Made by a program: the position numbers and the translations under genes | The notes under the pieces: generated by a model | The model's database searches: none | What the model was told of the DNA's origin: nothing | The model's input: only the letters and a program-made list of their open reading frames with translations | Shown: positions 8,262 through 16,886 of the stretch, one piece after another | Position numbering within the stretch: the first letter of the stretch is position 1 | How the letters are laid out: the number at the start of each line of letters is the position of its first letter | Source of the DNA: Rhizobium ruizarguesonis | Lineage (GTDB): Bacteria > Pseudomonadota > Alphaproteobacteria > Rhizobiales > Rhizobiaceae | DNA: 64,000 nucleotides | Reading direction: 5' to 3' | NCBI RefSeq assembly: GCF_012349115.1 | Contig: NZ_PQIG01000122.1 | Span: 1 to 64,000 of the forward strand

Positions 8262-8277
8262 ATTGTCAGCTGACAAT
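8262..8277. promoter_or_regulatory. Partition site parS (second copy)
   Basis: ATTGTCAGCTGACAAT is a perfect 16-bp palindrome containing the same 14-bp core as the site at 5887-5902. It sits about 140 bp upstream of the repA start, where RepB bound here could also influence the operon promoter. Confidence 0.75.
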
Positions 8278-9125
8278 GGCGGTCGTGTCCGAATCCATAA
8301 AGCCAGTCCTAAAGTATCGAGGCACATTTTCGACGCGACTCAGCGTCGTTGCCCGCTGATCATTTATAAGCGGGCGATCGGTACAAGTTTTCGTTTTCCA
8401 GCCCACGGACGGGTTCATTGCCAGAAGCCTTGTCACTTCCATCCTGAGTTTCAGAATCGCGGCGCGACGGGGCGAGGCCGAGCATTTGTTCGAGACGACC
8501 AGCATTGAGCGGAGCGCTTATTCCCTTGAAGTTCATGATCCATCTTTCGTCTGCGCATGGATTGCGTAAAGCGCAGAGATAAGCGCAATTTGAACCCGCC
8601 GAGAACAGGCCAGCGGTGTTATCACCATCTTTTCCGACGCGAAGCAGGAAGTGGAGGGGAGGGGAGGGCCTCTATCTTCCAAGCGCCGCCCCAAAATGCG
8701 GCAGCGACGCTAGAGCCCCGGATCACTTCTGTGCGCAGAGATCAAAGAGGGGCCCGCAGAGACGAGCCCGACACACGAAAGGCCGCATCTGCGCAGACAC
8801 CGGCGAACCGGCGCTGTCTCGGATCATGCGTCATCGCCAGAATTCCGAAATGCCGGCGGCGGGCCTTACTAAAGGCGAAGCTGCTGCGCGCTATCGGGGG
8901 AGGGGACGTCTAACCTGAATTTTCTCGCCGATCTAAGTCGGCTGAATGTCGGGGCAGATGGCATGGGAGGGGTAGGGTTTCATTTGCCCAGAGGTCCGAT
9001 TTGGCCAGGCCATGACACCCGTCCAACCCCATGCCGGCAGTTGAGGGCGAGCAGGGTTATCGACATCCTCGGTGCGTCATGACCGTAACCGGCACTATGG
9101 TCAAACCTCGAAGGTTTTGGGCTAT
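8278..9125. other. Gene-poor region upstream of repABC
   Basis: About 850 bases without a convincing gene. Short open frames exist on both strands but lack ribosome sites and protein-like composition (arginine- and proline-rich plus-strand readings around 8557-8918). The stretch beside parS probably contains the repABC promoter, which I could not place with confidence. Confidence 0.5.
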
Positions 9126-9497
9126 TCAGGTTATGATGGTACCCTGGTGGAAGATAATTCGCCACGCGTCTTCGTTTTTCCGCCAGAGTGTCGTTCTGCG
9201 AGTTCGGCGATCCGGCTGTTGCAAAATGTAGTTGAGTTGGTAGAGGCCTTCAGCAAGCTGGCGGATCGAGAATTCGGAGCATGACCAGCCTTCAGGTTCC
9301 GGCTTTTTGTAAAACTCCAAAAGGTTCTCTATGACGAATTCGCGGTCGTAGGCTTTGCCGCTTGCGCCGATCTCCCAAAAATCATCGGCCGTCATTTTGA
9401 GAAGGTCTCCGCGGCTGGTGCCAAGCTCGCGATGATGGAAAAGCGGTTCGCGAGCGCTGAGTTCGCCAAGGATTGCATGGAGATCAGGGGTCAGCAT
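9126..9497 (-). CDS. DUF4440 / NTF2-like small protein
   Basis: A 123-residue protein starting at the ATG at 9497 behind a strong GAAGGAGGG site. Features of the DUF4440 branch of the NTF2-like fold are an N-terminal helix pair (LHAILGELSAREPLFHHREL), then DDFWEIGASGKAYDREFVIE, then a beta-rich half ending RKNEDAWRIIFHQGT. Proteins of this fold bind small ligands or act as minor enzymes. No neighbouring operon suggests a substrate. The reading frame continues upstream of the chosen start, but that part has no ribosome site. Confidence 0.75.
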   Translation of the reverse strand: MLTPDLHAILGELSAREPLFHHRELGTSRGDLLKMTADDFWEIGASGKAYDREFVIENLLEFYKKPEPEGWSCSEFSIRQLAEGLYQLNYILQQPDRRTRRTTLWRKNEDAWRIIFHQGTIIT

Positions 9498-9623
9498 ATT
9501 CCCTCCTTCAAACGTATATCGACGGCCCATTTCTCTACAGCAACGAGGCTGGTAGAAGATCGTGAACGAGAATGGTGCGGCAGATGCCAAACCTCAATTT
9601 GAAGACCTTTTTTCTATCTGCTA

Positions 9624-9809
9624 GTGGGCATCATCGCAATTATGGTAGCCCTGATGGCTCCCTATATGCTCCGCTATAAGTCTATCCACGAATTCCCAAA
9701 GCGTGTTCGCGTTCGGCTGGCACTGACAGCTTTTCCGCTCGGTCTCAGTTTTGTTATCATCGCGATGGAGGCTAGCGAACTCCACTTGAAGGGGCCACAA
9801 TTTCCGTAA
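9624..9809 (+). CDS. Possible small membrane protein
   Basis: A 61-codon frame starting at a GTG encodes two hydrophobic segments (GIIAIMVALMAPYML and LTAFPLGLSFVIIAM) separated by a basic, charged loop (HEFPKRVRVR). That pattern suits a two-helix inner-membrane peptide. I see no convincing ribosome site and do not recognise a family, so this is tentative. Confidence 0.3.
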   Translation: MGIIAIMVALMAPYMLRYKSIHEFPKRVRVRLALTAFPLGLSFVIIAMEASELHLKGPQFP

Positions 9810-9861
9810 GGTATCGGATGATCGCTTAGAGCGCCCTCGATCATTGGCGTGACTTGCCATG

Positions 9862-10060
9862 TCACACCCGATAATTCCGCGGCAGGAGTTAGTTGATCTG
9901 GCTCTGCCTATGACCATCGACGATAGCGGCGAGCGTGTTGGTCAGGTAGGCCTGCGGATCGCGGCATTGGGCTTGTACATCTCGATGAGCGAGGCGATGG
10001 TTGCCCAGTTCTCCGCTCCCGCGTCATGCCCGGCGAAGAGAGTGTTCTAGGCGAATCAGG
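9862..10060 (-). pseudogene. IS66-family transposase C-terminal remnant
   Basis: On the minus strand a fragment reads TLFAGHDAGAENWATIASLI and EMYKPNA. After a frameshift it continues DPQAYLTNTLAAIVDGHRQ, then a stop codon inside the expected ending, then LLPRNYRV. This is the conserved tail of IS66-type transposases (GHDAGAENWA, then DPxAYL, then LLPW-Y). The rest of the element is absent. It is a decayed insertion scar. Confidence 0.75.
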
Positions 10061-10340
10061 TCTCGGCGGTTATGCTCAACAGCGCTGGTTGGATTTTGCA
10101 TTGGTGTCGCAGACCTTGCCACTGGTGCGATAACCCCAGATCCTGCCTGTCTTCCGCAACCAACAACTCTTTCCTAGCGGAACCTATTGGCGCGTTCGCT
10201 TCCGTCTGCCGAATTTCTTCTTGTTTACCTGCGGTTTACCATAATCTTTCCCGGCGCCGGCCGAGCCTGCGGCGGTGCGGCGGTGCGGCGGTCGATGCCC
10301 GCGCCCCGTCAGCGGGCGCTGCATGGGTCAAAGGTCGAGC
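10061..10340. other. Gap between the IS66 remnant and the ROK gene
   Basis: No gene is visible. The segment contains a short GCGGTGCGGCGGTGCGGCG run (about 10270-10290) and a GCCCGC/GCGGGC hairpin at 10297-10317 that could end transcription of the ROK gene, although no T run follows it on the minus strand. Confidence 0.4.
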
Positions 10341-11426
10341 CTATCGCGCCTTCGTTCCCTCGCGATTGGTGAAACGAGCGTTGCCCAAACCTGTGCCTAT
10401 GGTCAGCACGGCCCATCTCGACACGTCGTTCATAAAAGGGATCTGCGACAATCCCTGCACGACGGCGTCGTTGTGCATCATCACGAATGTGCTGTCCTCG
10501 CCGATCTCAGGAATGGCCTTCATCAGTGCGGCGGGAAGGTTGAAACTGTCGCTTTCCCAGTTTCCGCCCGGAAGGTTCTGTCCACCACGTTCGATGGAGC
10601 CATCGGCTTTGATGATGCCGGGGCATGCGATCCCGATGATAGGCGCCGGCTTGAGATTGGCCTTTTCGGCCTTGCCGATCAGATCGCGCAACATCGCGGC
10701 CAACTTCTCGATGGTGGCCGTGCGGCTCGGCTCGTCGTCCGCATGACGCCAGATGGCTGAATCCCAGACGCTCGCATCAGCGAAATTCGGCACGTCGTCC
10801 TTTCCGAATTTAACGACGCCAGCGCGAACATTCGTGCCGCCGATATCGACTGCCAGGATCGCCTCATGGCCTTTGAACATCCAGCGCGGCATCAGATGGA
10901 CCGAGCCGATCAGTCCGGCTTCATCGGGGTGGTGAACGATCGGCACGACTTCGACGTCGACGCCGACCGCCTTGAGAATAACCATGGTCCTGGCGATCGC
11001 CAGCTCGCCAAAGCGGCTCTGCCGGAAGCCGCCGCCAACGACGATGCGTTCCGTCTTGACCCAGCGCTTGTCCTTCAGGAACTTTCCGATCACGTCGGCA
11101 AAGTCCTGGGCGAAGTCCTCCACCGCCCCCATGACCAAAGCCGCCGCTTCCATATCGTCGCCTTTCAGGAAGGCATCGATCTTCTTCTTGGAAAGCTTCG
11201 CTGTCGCGGTCTTGCCGATCGGGTCGTCTCCGACCTTGCGGATGCGTTTTCTCCAATCGTCGAGCTTCTGCTGGAAAGTCTTCTTGTTGGCGTTGTCGCC
11301 AACGAAACCATCCTTGTCACGCAGTTCGTTGTTGTAGTCGTCGATCGTCACCAATGGCAGGTTTAACGCGCCATGCGCCAACGGGGCATTGACCTCATCA
11401 CGGGGCTCGGAACTGCTTTTGGCCAT
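10341..11426 (-). CDS. ROK-family protein with swapped lobe order
   Basis: A 361-residue protein starting at the ATG at 11426 behind AGAAGG. Residues 193-350 carry the normal N-terminal ROK kinase features: phosphate loop DIGGTN (194-199), IGIACPG (264-270), catalytic-type HND (318-320) and GTGLG (344-348). The hallmarks that normally end a ROK protein come first here: a basic helical region (about 50-120), RIVVGGGFRQSR (127-138) and HPDEAGLIG (166-174). The chain therefore looks circularly permuted. ROK kinases phosphorylate hexoses at the expense of ATP or polyphosphate. The substrate here is unknown. The classic CXCGxxGCxE zinc motif is not seen. It is divergent from the trehalose-phosphatase gene. 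Confidence 0.85.
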   Translation of the reverse strand: MAKSSSEPRDEVNAPLAHGALNLPLVTIDDYNNELRDKDGFVGDNANKKTFQQKLDDWRKRIRKVGDDPIGKTATAKLSKKKIDAFLKGDDMEAAALVMGAVEDFAQDFADVIGKFLKDKRWVKTERIVVGGGFRQSRFGELAIARTMVILKAVGVDVEVVPIVHHPDEAGLIGSVHLMPRWMFKGHEAILAVDIGGTNVRAGVVKFGKDDVPNFADASVWDSAIWRHADDEPSRTATIEKLAAMLRDLIGKAEKANLKPAPIIGIACPGIIKADGSIERGGQNLPGGNWESDSFNLPAALMKAIPEIGEDSTFVMMHNDAVVQGLSQIPFMNDVSRWAVLTIGTGLGNARFTNREGTKAR

Positions 11427-11571
11427 CAATGTACCTTCTACGGCGCGAGTGCTCGAACGGGCGGCGTGATACAACGCGGACTAGCCTCCGTATGTTCCGG
11501 AGTCTGAAAGGCCACCTTGTCCTCGTCGGCCGGCGACCTAGCTTCAATGATTGCAGAGTTTGGAGAATGCC

Positions 11572-12330
11572 GTGCAGGACGACGACGCTACTCAGGAAAT
11601 GCTTTCACTGGTCTTGGAAGAGCCCGACCACTGGGCGATGTTTCTCGATATCGACGGGACGCTGCTCAATCTTGCGCCCACGCCGGATGCGATCGAGGTC
11701 CCAGAAGCGCTTCCGGGACAACTTCATCGCCTGTCGAACAAGCTCGGCGGCGCCTTGGCGCTGGTCACCGGCCGATCACTTTCTTATGCAGACGAGCTGT
11801 TCAAACCCTTTGAATTTCCGACGGCAGGCCTTCACGGCGCCGAAATCAGGAACGCCGCAGGAATGCAGACGGTCGAGGCGACAGCTGAGTTTCAGGCACT
11901 GAAGCATGCGCTGACCGCGGAAGCCGAGCACTATCCTGGCGTCTTGATCGAGGACAAGGGCGCGGCCGTTGCCGCCCATTACCGGCTGGCGCCCGAATAT
12001 GAAAAGGTGCTCGAAGACCGCATGCACCATTATGCCGAGCTCGCCGGGCCGAACTGGGCATTGCAGCTCGGCAAGATGGTATTCGAGCTGCGTCCGGCCC
12101 GGTCGAGCAAGGGCGATGCGCTGGAGCGGTTCTTCCAGTCCGACCCGTTCAAGAACCGCTGCCCGATTACCATCGGCGATGATCTGACTGACGAGTCGAT
12201 GTTTGCGATCGCCAATGCGCGTGGTGGCGTTTCCGTGCGCGTCGGCGCGATCGGTGCTCCGAGCTGCGCCACGAGCCGGCTGTCCTCTTCTGCGCTGGTC
12301 AGAAACGTGATTGCCGCCTTGGCGGCCTGA
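11572..12330 (+). CDS. otsB: Trehalose-6-phosphate phosphatase
   Basis: A HAD-family phosphatase that converts trehalose 6-phosphate to trehalose, the last step of the OtsA-OtsB route for osmoprotection. The motifs are present in order: nucleophile loop FLDIDGTLL near the N-terminus, motif II ALVTGRS, an LHGAEIR cap region, the RSSKGDAL lysine motif, and GDDLTDESMF (motif III). I chose the GTG at 11572, seven bases after GGAG; an in-frame TTG at 11551 is possible. No otsA synthase gene is in the window. The length of about 252 residues is normal. Confidence 0.92.
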   Translation: MQDDDATQEMLSLVLEEPDHWAMFLDIDGTLLNLAPTPDAIEVPEALPGQLHRLSNKLGGALALVTGRSLSYADELFKPFEFPTAGLHGAEIRNAAGMQTVEATAEFQALKHALTAEAEHYPGVLIEDKGAAVAAHYRLAPEYEKVLEDRMHHYAELAGPNWALQLGKMVFELRPARSSKGDALERFFQSDPFKNRCPITIGDDLTDESMFAIANARGGVSVRVGAIGAPSCATSRLSSSALVRNVIAALAA

Positions 12331-12530
12331 GGCACGCCGTTGGGCGATGTACATGCGGATTGCTGTCGTCTTTACGCCGGCTGCGCAGCGTCAATTGTCA
12401 AAAAAGTATCGGTTTTAGCCGGGAATCGTGGTGGCGGGCGTGACATGAGCCCATTACACTCCCCTTCAACAATAAAGCCAAAAAGGGAATTTGGCTGGCG
12501 GGCCTGGAACCGTCCTCGGAGGAGGAGACA

Positions 12531-13415
12531 ATGGAACCTGACTTGGAAGTCATTCAGATCCGGCCCGGCGAATCTTTCGCAACGAAGGCGCATGGCTATC
12601 CCTACCATACGGTTCGCTGGCATTTTCATCCGGAATACGAACTTCATCTCGTCGTGGCGACAACGGGACGCTATTTCGTCGGCGACTTCATCGGCGAATT
12701 CGAACCGGGCAACCTTGTGCTTGCCGGGCCTAATCTTCCCCATAACTGGATCAGCGATGTCCCGAAAGGATCGAGCATTCCACTTCGATGCCAGCTCATC
12801 CAGTTCAGCGAGAATTTCATCAGCGGCACGATGAAGGTCCTGGCCGAACTCGGGTCCTTCGATCCGGTTCTTGAAGCCTCGCGGCGCGGCGTGCTCTTCG
12901 GCGCCGATACCAGCCGGCAGGTAGCTCCCCTGATGAACGAGGTGCAGCAGGCACACGGTGTGCGTCGTATCGAGCTTTTCATGATGATCGTCGGCCTGCT
13001 CAGCCGGGCGCAGGATTCCCAGCTTCTCGCCAGCCCCAGCTATCTGCCCGATCCATCGGGCTACATGTCGGCCGGCATCAACAAGGCGCTCGCCTATATC
13101 AGAGAGAACCTGACGAAATCCTTCGACGAAGCTGATCTCGCGGCAATTGCTGACCAATCGACCGGCGCCTTTTCGCGCGCGTTCCGACGCCATACCGGCA
13201 TGTCGCTGGTACAGTATGTGAAACGCCTGCGCATCAATCTCGCCTGTCAGATCCTGATGAGCGATGACCACGCCTCGATCACCGATATCTGCTTCGAGGT
13301 CGGCTTCAACAATCTGTCCAACTTCAACCGACAGTTTCTCGCGGAAAAGGGCATGACGCCTTCCCGTTTCAGGCGGCTGTTGGGTGACAATATCAACGTG
13401 GCAAAGGCGGCCTAG
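12531..13415 (+). CDS. AraC-family transcriptional regulator
   Basis: A 294-residue regulator starting at the ATG at 12531 behind GGAGGAGGAG. The N-terminal cupin-like sensing domain (about residues 20-110) has HFHPEYELHLV, GRYFVGDF and LVLAGPNLPHNW. The C-terminal double helix-turn-helix (about 190-285) has FDEADLAAIADQSTGAFSRAF and the signature ITDICFEVGFNNLSNFNRQF. It lies immediately upstream of, and in the same direction as, a sugar or polyol transport operon, so it most likely activates that operon in response to the transported substrate. Confidence 0.93.
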   Translation: MEPDLEVIQIRPGESFATKAHGYPYHTVRWHFHPEYELHLVVATTGRYFVGDFIGEFEPGNLVLAGPNLPHNWISDVPKGSSIPLRCQLIQFSENFISGTMKVLAELGSFDPVLEASRRGVLFGADTSRQVAPLMNEVQQAHGVRRIELFMMIVGLLSRAQDSQLLASPSYLPDPSGYMSAGINKALAYIRENLTKSFDEADLAAIADQSTGAFSRAFRRHTGMSLVQYVKRLRINLACQILMSDDHASITDICFEVGFNNLSNFNRQFLAEKGMTPSRFRRLLGDNINVAKAA

Positions 13416-13642
13416 AGGAGCCGAACGAGCACGGTCCAAACGACCAGGGAGGACAAGGAGGAGGAACGAAAACTGACACTGACTTGAACGCGGGCACGCG
13501 ATGAGCGGCTCGCGATCGGAGATGCTTGTCCTCAAAAACGTCAAACCACCGGGACAGGCGCGACCGTTCATTCAGCCGAACGGCCACAGCAGACAGTGCA
13601 ATCACGAACCTACACAAATTTTACCAATGGGAGGAGATGGAA

Positions 13643-14710
13643 ATGATGAAATTCTCAACAAAAGCGGCAGGCGCCGCGGTATTTGTCCTGTCCTTGCTGG
13701 GTGGTACTTCCGCCTTTGCGCAAACGGCCGTTGCGGATGCGACAGTGGCATTCCTCATGCCCGACCAGGGCTCAACCCGCTACGAGGAGCACGATCACCC
13801 AGGCTTCGTCGCGGAAATGAAGAAGCTTTGCGCGTCGTGCAAGGTTCTCTATCAGAACGCCGATGCCGATATTGCAAAACAGCAGCAACAGTTCAATTCG
13901 GCCATCACGCAAGGCGCCAAGGTCATCGTGCTGGACCCGGTGGATTCGGCGGCGGCCGCATCGCTCGTCCAGCTCGCACAGAGCCAGGGGGTCAAGGTCA
14001 TTGCCTATGACCGTCCTATCCCGAAGGGCAAGGCCGATTTCTACGTCTCCTTCGATAACAAGGCGATCGGCAAGGCAATTGCGGAATCGCTCGTCCAGCA
14101 TCTGAAGGCTGAGAACGTGCCGACCGATGGCGGCGGCATCCTGCAGATCAACGGTTCGCCGACTGATGCGGCTGCCGGGCTGATCAAGGACGGTATTCAC
14201 GAGGGTCTGGCGAGCGGTGGATACAAGACGCTTGCCGAATTCGACACGCCCAACTGGCAGCCCGCCAACGCCCAGCAATGGGCCGGCGGCCAGATCACCC
14301 GTTTCGGTAAACAGATCGTCGGCGTGGTCGCCGCCAATGACGGCACCGGTGGCGGCGCCATCGCAGCCTTCAAGGCGGCGGGTGTCGATCCCGTGCCGCC
14401 GGTGACCGGCAATGATGCGACGATCGCCGCGCTGCAGCTGATCATATCAGGGGATCAGTACAATACGATCTCGAAGCCCAGCGAAATCGTCGCGGCTGCC
14501 GCTGCCGACGTCGCCGTGAAGCTCCTGGCCGGAGAAACGCCGAAGGCCGAAATGACGCTCTACGACACGCCCGCACAGCTCTTTGTACCTGCGGTCGTCA
14601 CTGCCGAAAACCTCAAGGCCGAGATCATCGACAAGAAGATCAACACCGCCGAGGAGCTGTGCACCGGCCGCTATGCCGACGGCTGCAAGAAGCTCGGCAT
14701 CACGAAGTAA
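13643..14710 (+). CDS. Sugar/polyol ABC transporter periplasmic binding protein
   Basis: A 355-residue protein with a clear signal peptide (KAAGAAVFVLSLLGG, cleaved near AFAQTA). The mature part has the two-lobed pentose-binding fold: VAFLMPDQGSTRYEEHD, the repeated lobe features VIVLDPVDSAAAASLV and VIAYDRPI, and the second-lobe NDGTGGGAIAAFKAAG. It is closest in style to xylose-binding XylF-type proteins. Several ATGs are clustered; the one at 13643 has the best spacing from GGGAGGAG. It is the first gene of a binding protein-ATPase-permease-dehydrogenase operon. Confidence 0.9.
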   Translation: MMKFSTKAAGAAVFVLSLLGGTSAFAQTAVADATVAFLMPDQGSTRYEEHDHPGFVAEMKKLCASCKVLYQNADADIAKQQQQFNSAITQGAKVIVLDPVDSAAAASLVQLAQSQGVKVIAYDRPIPKGKADFYVSFDNKAIGKAIAESLVQHLKAENVPTDGGGILQINGSPTDAAAGLIKDGIHEGLASGGYKTLAEFDTPNWQPANAQQWAGGQITRFGKQIVGVVAANDGTGGGAIAAFKAAGVDPVPPVTGNDATIAALQLIISGDQYNTISKPSEIVAAAAADVAVKLLAGETPKAEMTLYDTPAQLFVPAVVTAENLKAEIIDKKINTAEELCTGRYADGCKKLGITK

Positions 14711-14720
14711 TCGAGCCAAG

Positions 14721-14768
14721 GGAAAGCGCGGCCGGGCCACCGGTCGCGCTTCCGATCTTCGCTTTTTT
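14721..14768 (+). terminator. Hairpin between binding-protein and ATPase genes
   Basis: GGAAAGCGCG...CCGG and CCGG...CGCGCTTCC form a long stem (14721-14753, one bulge and one mismatch), with a T run at 14763-14768. This is a common arrangement that leaves more binding protein than membrane components, by partial termination or by mRNA protection. Confidence 0.6.
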
Positions 14769-14782
14769 CGAAAGGCCAGGCG

Positions 14783-15604
14783 ATGTCTGAAACCTCTCAT
14801 ATTCCTGACCCTTCCCGTCAGCCTGTGCTCAGTCTGCGGGGAATATCGAAGAATTTCGGGGCGGTGTCGGCGCTCACCGATATCGAACTCGACGTGCATG
14901 CCGGCGAGGTCGTGGCGCTGGTGGGCGACAACGGCGCCGGCAAATCGACGCTGGTCAAGATCCTGGCCGGCGTGCACCAGCCAAGCTCGGGCACGATCCT
15001 GTTTGAGGGCAGGCCGGTGAACCTGCCGAGCCCAAGTGCTGCTCTCGGGCTCGGCATTGCAACGGTGTTCCAGGATTTGGCACTTTGCGAAAATCTCGAC
15101 GTCGTCGCCAACATCTTTCTCGGCAAGGAGCTCAGCCCCTATCAGCTCGATGAGGTGGCCATGGAGATCCGGGCCTGGCAGCTCTTGAACGAGCTTTCGG
15201 CCCGCATTCCAAGTGTGCGCGAGCCCGTCGCCTCGCTTTCCGGCGGACAGCGCCAAACAGTGGCGATCGCTCGATCGCTTCTGCTCGAGCCGAAACTGAT
15301 CATGCTCGACGAACCCACGGCTGCACTCGGTGTTGCCCAGACCGCTGAAGTGCTTGACCTCATCGAGCGCGTGCGGGAGCGCGGCCTCGCTGTCATCATG
15401 ATCAGCCACAACATGGAGGATGTGCGCGCCGTTGCCGATCGCATTGTCGTCCTTCGCCTCGGCCGCAACAATGGCACCATGCCGCCTGACGCATCCAACG
15501 AGCAGCTCGTCAGCGCCATCACCGGTGCATCCAACAATTCCGTCTCCCGCCGCGCGTCGCGCCGCCAGGCGCAGAGCCAGCAGAACGAGGAGGGCAGGCC
15601 ATGA
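14783..15604 (+). CDS. Sugar ABC transporter ATP-binding protein (single domain)
   Basis: A 273-residue ATPase of the pentose-transport group. Walker A GDNGAGKST lies near residues 50-58, the signature SLSGGQRQTVAIAR near 152-165, and Walker B LIMLDEPTAALG follows. Unlike RbsA or XylG, which have two fused ATPase domains of about 500 residues, this protein has one, as in the FrcA type. The TGA overlaps the permease ATG (ATGATGA), indicating coupled translation. It would energise import of a sugar or polyol through the next gene product. Confidence 0.92.
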   Translation: MSETSHIPDPSRQPVLSLRGISKNFGAVSALTDIELDVHAGEVVALVGDNGAGKSTLVKILAGVHQPSSGTILFEGRPVNLPSPSAALGLGIATVFQDLALCENLDVVANIFLGKELSPYQLDEVAMEIRAWQLLNELSARIPSVREPVASLSGGQRQTVAIARSLLLEPKLIMLDEPTAALGVAQTAEVLDLIERVRERGLAVIMISHNMEDVRAVADRIVVLRLGRNNGTMPPDASNEQLVSAITGASNNSVSRRASRRQAQSQQNEEGRP

Positions 15605-16860
15605 TGAAGACCATCGAGAATGATCCGGCGGCACCGGCGCTGCTCGACCGGCGTGATGAGAGAGTGCACCATGACGACAGTTTCGGCGGCTCGATCCAGG
15701 CCTTTTGGGATCGCATCCGCTCCGGCGATCTCGGTTCACTGCCGGTCATTGTCGGCCTGGCGATCATCTGGACGGTGTTCCAGGCGCTCAATCCGGTGTT
15801 TCTCTCCAGCAGCAACCTCGTCAACATGCTGTTCGATTGCTCGACAGTCGGCGTCATCTCGCTGGGTATCGTCTGCATCCTGATGGTGGGTGAGATCGAC
15901 CTTTCCGTCGGCTCCGTCAGCGGCTTTGCCTCGGCGTTGGTCGGCGTCTTCTGGGTCAATCAGGGTTGGCCAGTGGTCCTGGCAGTCCTCGCCGCCATGA
16001 CTGTCGGCGCCCTGATCGGCTCGCTCTACGCGTTTGTCTTCAACCGCTTCGGCATGCCGAGTTTCGTGTCCACGCTGTCCGGGCTGCTCGCGGTTCTCGG
16101 CCTGCAGCTCTATATCCTCGGAGCGACCGGTTCGATCAATCTTCCCTATGGTTCCTGGCTGGTGAGTTTCGGCCAGATCATGGTCATGCCGGACCCGATC
16201 GCCTATCTGCTGGTGGCACTTGCCGGCATTGCCTACTTCGTCGCCAGCTACCGTACGTCGGCGCGCCGGCGGGCGGCCGGACTGTCGGCGAAATCGGCCC
16301 GCGGGCTGCTTCTGCGCGCCGTCATCATCACACTCGCCCTGGAAGCTGTCGCATTCTATCTCAACCAGTCGCGCGGCATTCCGTGGATGTTCGGCCTTTT
16401 CGTCGGGCTCACCGCCGCCATGAATTATGCGCTGACGCGCACCAAATGGGGGCGCTCGATGCATGCCGTCGGCGGCAACAGGGAAGCAGCGCGCCGCTCG
16501 GGCATCAACGTCTCGCGCATCTATACGAGCGCCTTCGTCATGTGCGCTCTGCTTGCGGCAACCGGCGGCGTTCTCTCTGCCGCCCGGCTGGCAACGGCAA
16601 GTCAGCAGGCCGGCACCGGCGACGTCAATCTCAACGCCATCGCCGCGGCGGTCATCGGCGGCACGAGCCTGTTCGGCGGGCGAGGTAGTGCCTATTCAGC
16701 CCTTCTCGGCATCATCGTCATTCAGTCGATTGCCAGCGGGCTGACGCTTCTCGATCTGTCATCGTCGCTTCGATACATGATCACCGGCGCCGTCCTTGCC
16801 GTCGCCGTCATCGTCGACTCGCTGGCACGCCGATCGCGGATCTCCCACGGCCGAGCCTAA
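15601..16860 (+). CDS. Sugar ABC transporter permease (XylH/RbsC-like)
   Basis: A 419-residue inner-membrane protein with about ten hydrophobic segments. It is typical of the BPD_transp_2 family: GVISLGIVCILMVGEIDLSVGS and the late NLNAIAAAVIGGTSLFGGRG motif. Its length exceeds that of RbsC (about 320) and approaches XylH (about 390-430), which supports a xylose-like or polyol substrate. Its start overlaps the ATPase stop. Confidence 0.92.
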   Translation: MMKTIENDPAAPALLDRRDERVHHDDSFGGSIQAFWDRIRSGDLGSLPVIVGLAIIWTVFQALNPVFLSSSNLVNMLFDCSTVGVISLGIVCILMVGEIDLSVGSVSGFASALVGVFWVNQGWPVVLAVLAAMTVGALIGSLYAFVFNRFGMPSFVSTLSGLLAVLGLQLYILGATGSINLPYGSWLVSFGQIMVMPDPIAYLLVALAGIAYFVASYRTSARRRAAGLSAKSARGLLLRAVIITLALEAVAFYLNQSRGIPWMFGLFVGLTAAMNYALTRTKWGRSMHAVGGNREAARRSGINVSRIYTSAFVMCALLAATGGVLSAARLATASQQAGTGDVNLNAIAAAVIGGTSLFGGRGSAYSALLGIIVIQSIASGLTLLDLSSSLRYMITGAVLAVAVIVDSLARRSRISHGRA

Positions 16861-16886
16861 ACCAACCAGAAAACCAGAGGAAGAAA

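Noticed and set aside
8557..8918. Overlapping plus-strand frames upstream of repABC
   Set aside because: Composition is basic and irregular, with no ribosome site and no recognisable domain.
10270..10291. GCGGTGCGG tandem run
   Set aside because: Too short and low in complexity to separate from chance in GC-rich DNA; no gene or operator context.
12372..13571. Long minus-strand open frame opposite the AraC regulator gene
   Set aside because: It mirrors the strongly supported AraC gene, has no family features, and is a by-product of high GC at third codon positions.
14447..15739. Long minus-strand open frame opposite the ABC ATPase gene
   Set aside because: The plus strand carries clear Walker A, signature and Walker B motifs; the opposite frame is histidine- and arginine-rich and not protein-like.
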